From Unio delphinus (taxonomy: Eukaryota; Mollusca; Bivalvia; Unionida; Unionidae): DNA of 64,000 bases. Numbering within the stretch: the first letter of the stretch is position 1; every line of letters begins with the position of its first letter. Below are positions 63,491-64,000 of this stretch, piece by piece. Location of the stretch: assembly GCA_029339505.1 (NCBI GenBank), contig JAQISU010000179.1:12886001-12950000 (forward strand), given 5' to 3'. Position numbers and translations under genes: made by a program. The notes under the pieces were generated by a model. That model had not been told where the DNA came from and did not search any database. It saw only the letters and a list, made by a program, of their open reading frames with translations.

Positions 63491-64000
63491 CTTTAGCAGG
63501 ACATCTTTGAAACTCCTTCCATATCAAAGTGTTTCCTATTAGCGTTAGCTTTGGCACACATTGTCAGTGAATCGCATATCCTTTCTGCTGGTTCAGACTA
63601 TCTTAATTTTCATTGGACGGCTCGGCGGTCCTTAAGGGTTTCGTTGTCGTCAATTGGCATTCCAAAAGTCATCATACGATCTTAATCTTGTTTTTGAGAC
63701 AACCCAGGAGGCATTCAAAACGACCTGGTACGTTTGCACAGACTCTAACTGAAAATATACAACTCATTTTCAATATGCTTGAATCTTCCTTGGCATTATA
63801 GACCATCTACAACCAATGTTAAATATTTCAGAAATTTCCCTGGCAGCCTAGAAAACCTACAAACCACGTTAGTTGAAACATTTGGTACTCGAGGGGTCTA
63901 TGCAGAGGTAACATTTCGTCTTAGGTTTACATGTGATTATACTTGTTTGGTCTGAGGTATAAAAACGTGTATTAAAAACATGCTGTTTCGTGGATCGTAG
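63491..64000. other. Flanking DNA, nothing recognised
   Basis: No reading frame of known family. The expected packaging ATPase and terminal region of element B are absent. Confidence 0.5.

Overview
This is animal genomic DNA, AT-rich and full of simple repeats, loaded with Maverick/Polinton-type virus-like elements. I cannot identify the species. Histone-type 3' end signals, TATA boxes, TCAGT-type start sites, non-LTR retrotransposon remains and many microsatellites point to a metazoan, plausibly a marine invertebrate such as a mollusc (inference only).

Layout. (1) 1-1098: host DNA without a recognisable gene. (2) 1105-6746: a 5.6-kb deletion derivative of a Polinton, with about 376-bp terminal inverted repeats (TIRs) and a perfect 6-bp target duplication (CATGCT). 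It keeps only the outermost genes; the core genes are replaced by two direct repeats. (3) 6753-18675: host-like DNA with microsatellites, a 1.4-kb diverged palindrome, a hairpin MITE-like unit and a Polinton penton-protein fossil. (4) 18976-about 26740, element A: a decayed Polinton of a second lineage with packaging ATPase, zinc-ribbon/PLA2 protein, integrase, a DNA polymerase B-SF1 helicase fusion, a zinc protein and an HNH nuclease, ended by a non-LTR retrotransposon piece. (5) 29383-42546, element B: same lineage in the opposite orientation, heavily broken but with the capsid block (penton, major capsid, pX- and pVI-like proteins, protease). Its integrase gene resumes at 63158-63402. (6) 42553-63151, element C: an almost intact 20.6-kb Polinton with 327-bp TIRs and a perfect GTTAGC target duplication, inserted inside element B's integrase gene. 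(7) 63491-64000: nothing recognised.

Element C has a full Polinton gene set: adenovirus-type protease, double jelly-roll major capsid, penton/minor capsid, pVI-like protein, integrase with chromodomain, packaging ATPase, several basic core-like proteins and protein-primed DNA polymerase B. It also has accessory genes: a BIR (IAP-type) protein, a two-zinc-knuckle protein and several small proteins. All core reading frames look intact except the polymerase, which has a single in-frame TAG.

Main discovery candidate: the small genes at both ends of element C, and their copies in the mini-element, end in what looks exactly like the metazoan replication-dependent histone mRNA 3' end. This is a GGCCCTTTTCAGGGCC-type stem-loop 14-38 nt after the stop, followed at a fixed 13-14 nt by a GAAAAGA purine box like the U7 snRNA target. 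Three of these genes in element C also share one upstream promoter element. The inference is that this Polinton uses the host histone-mRNA machinery (SLBP/U7) for one gene class while its core genes use ordinary signals.
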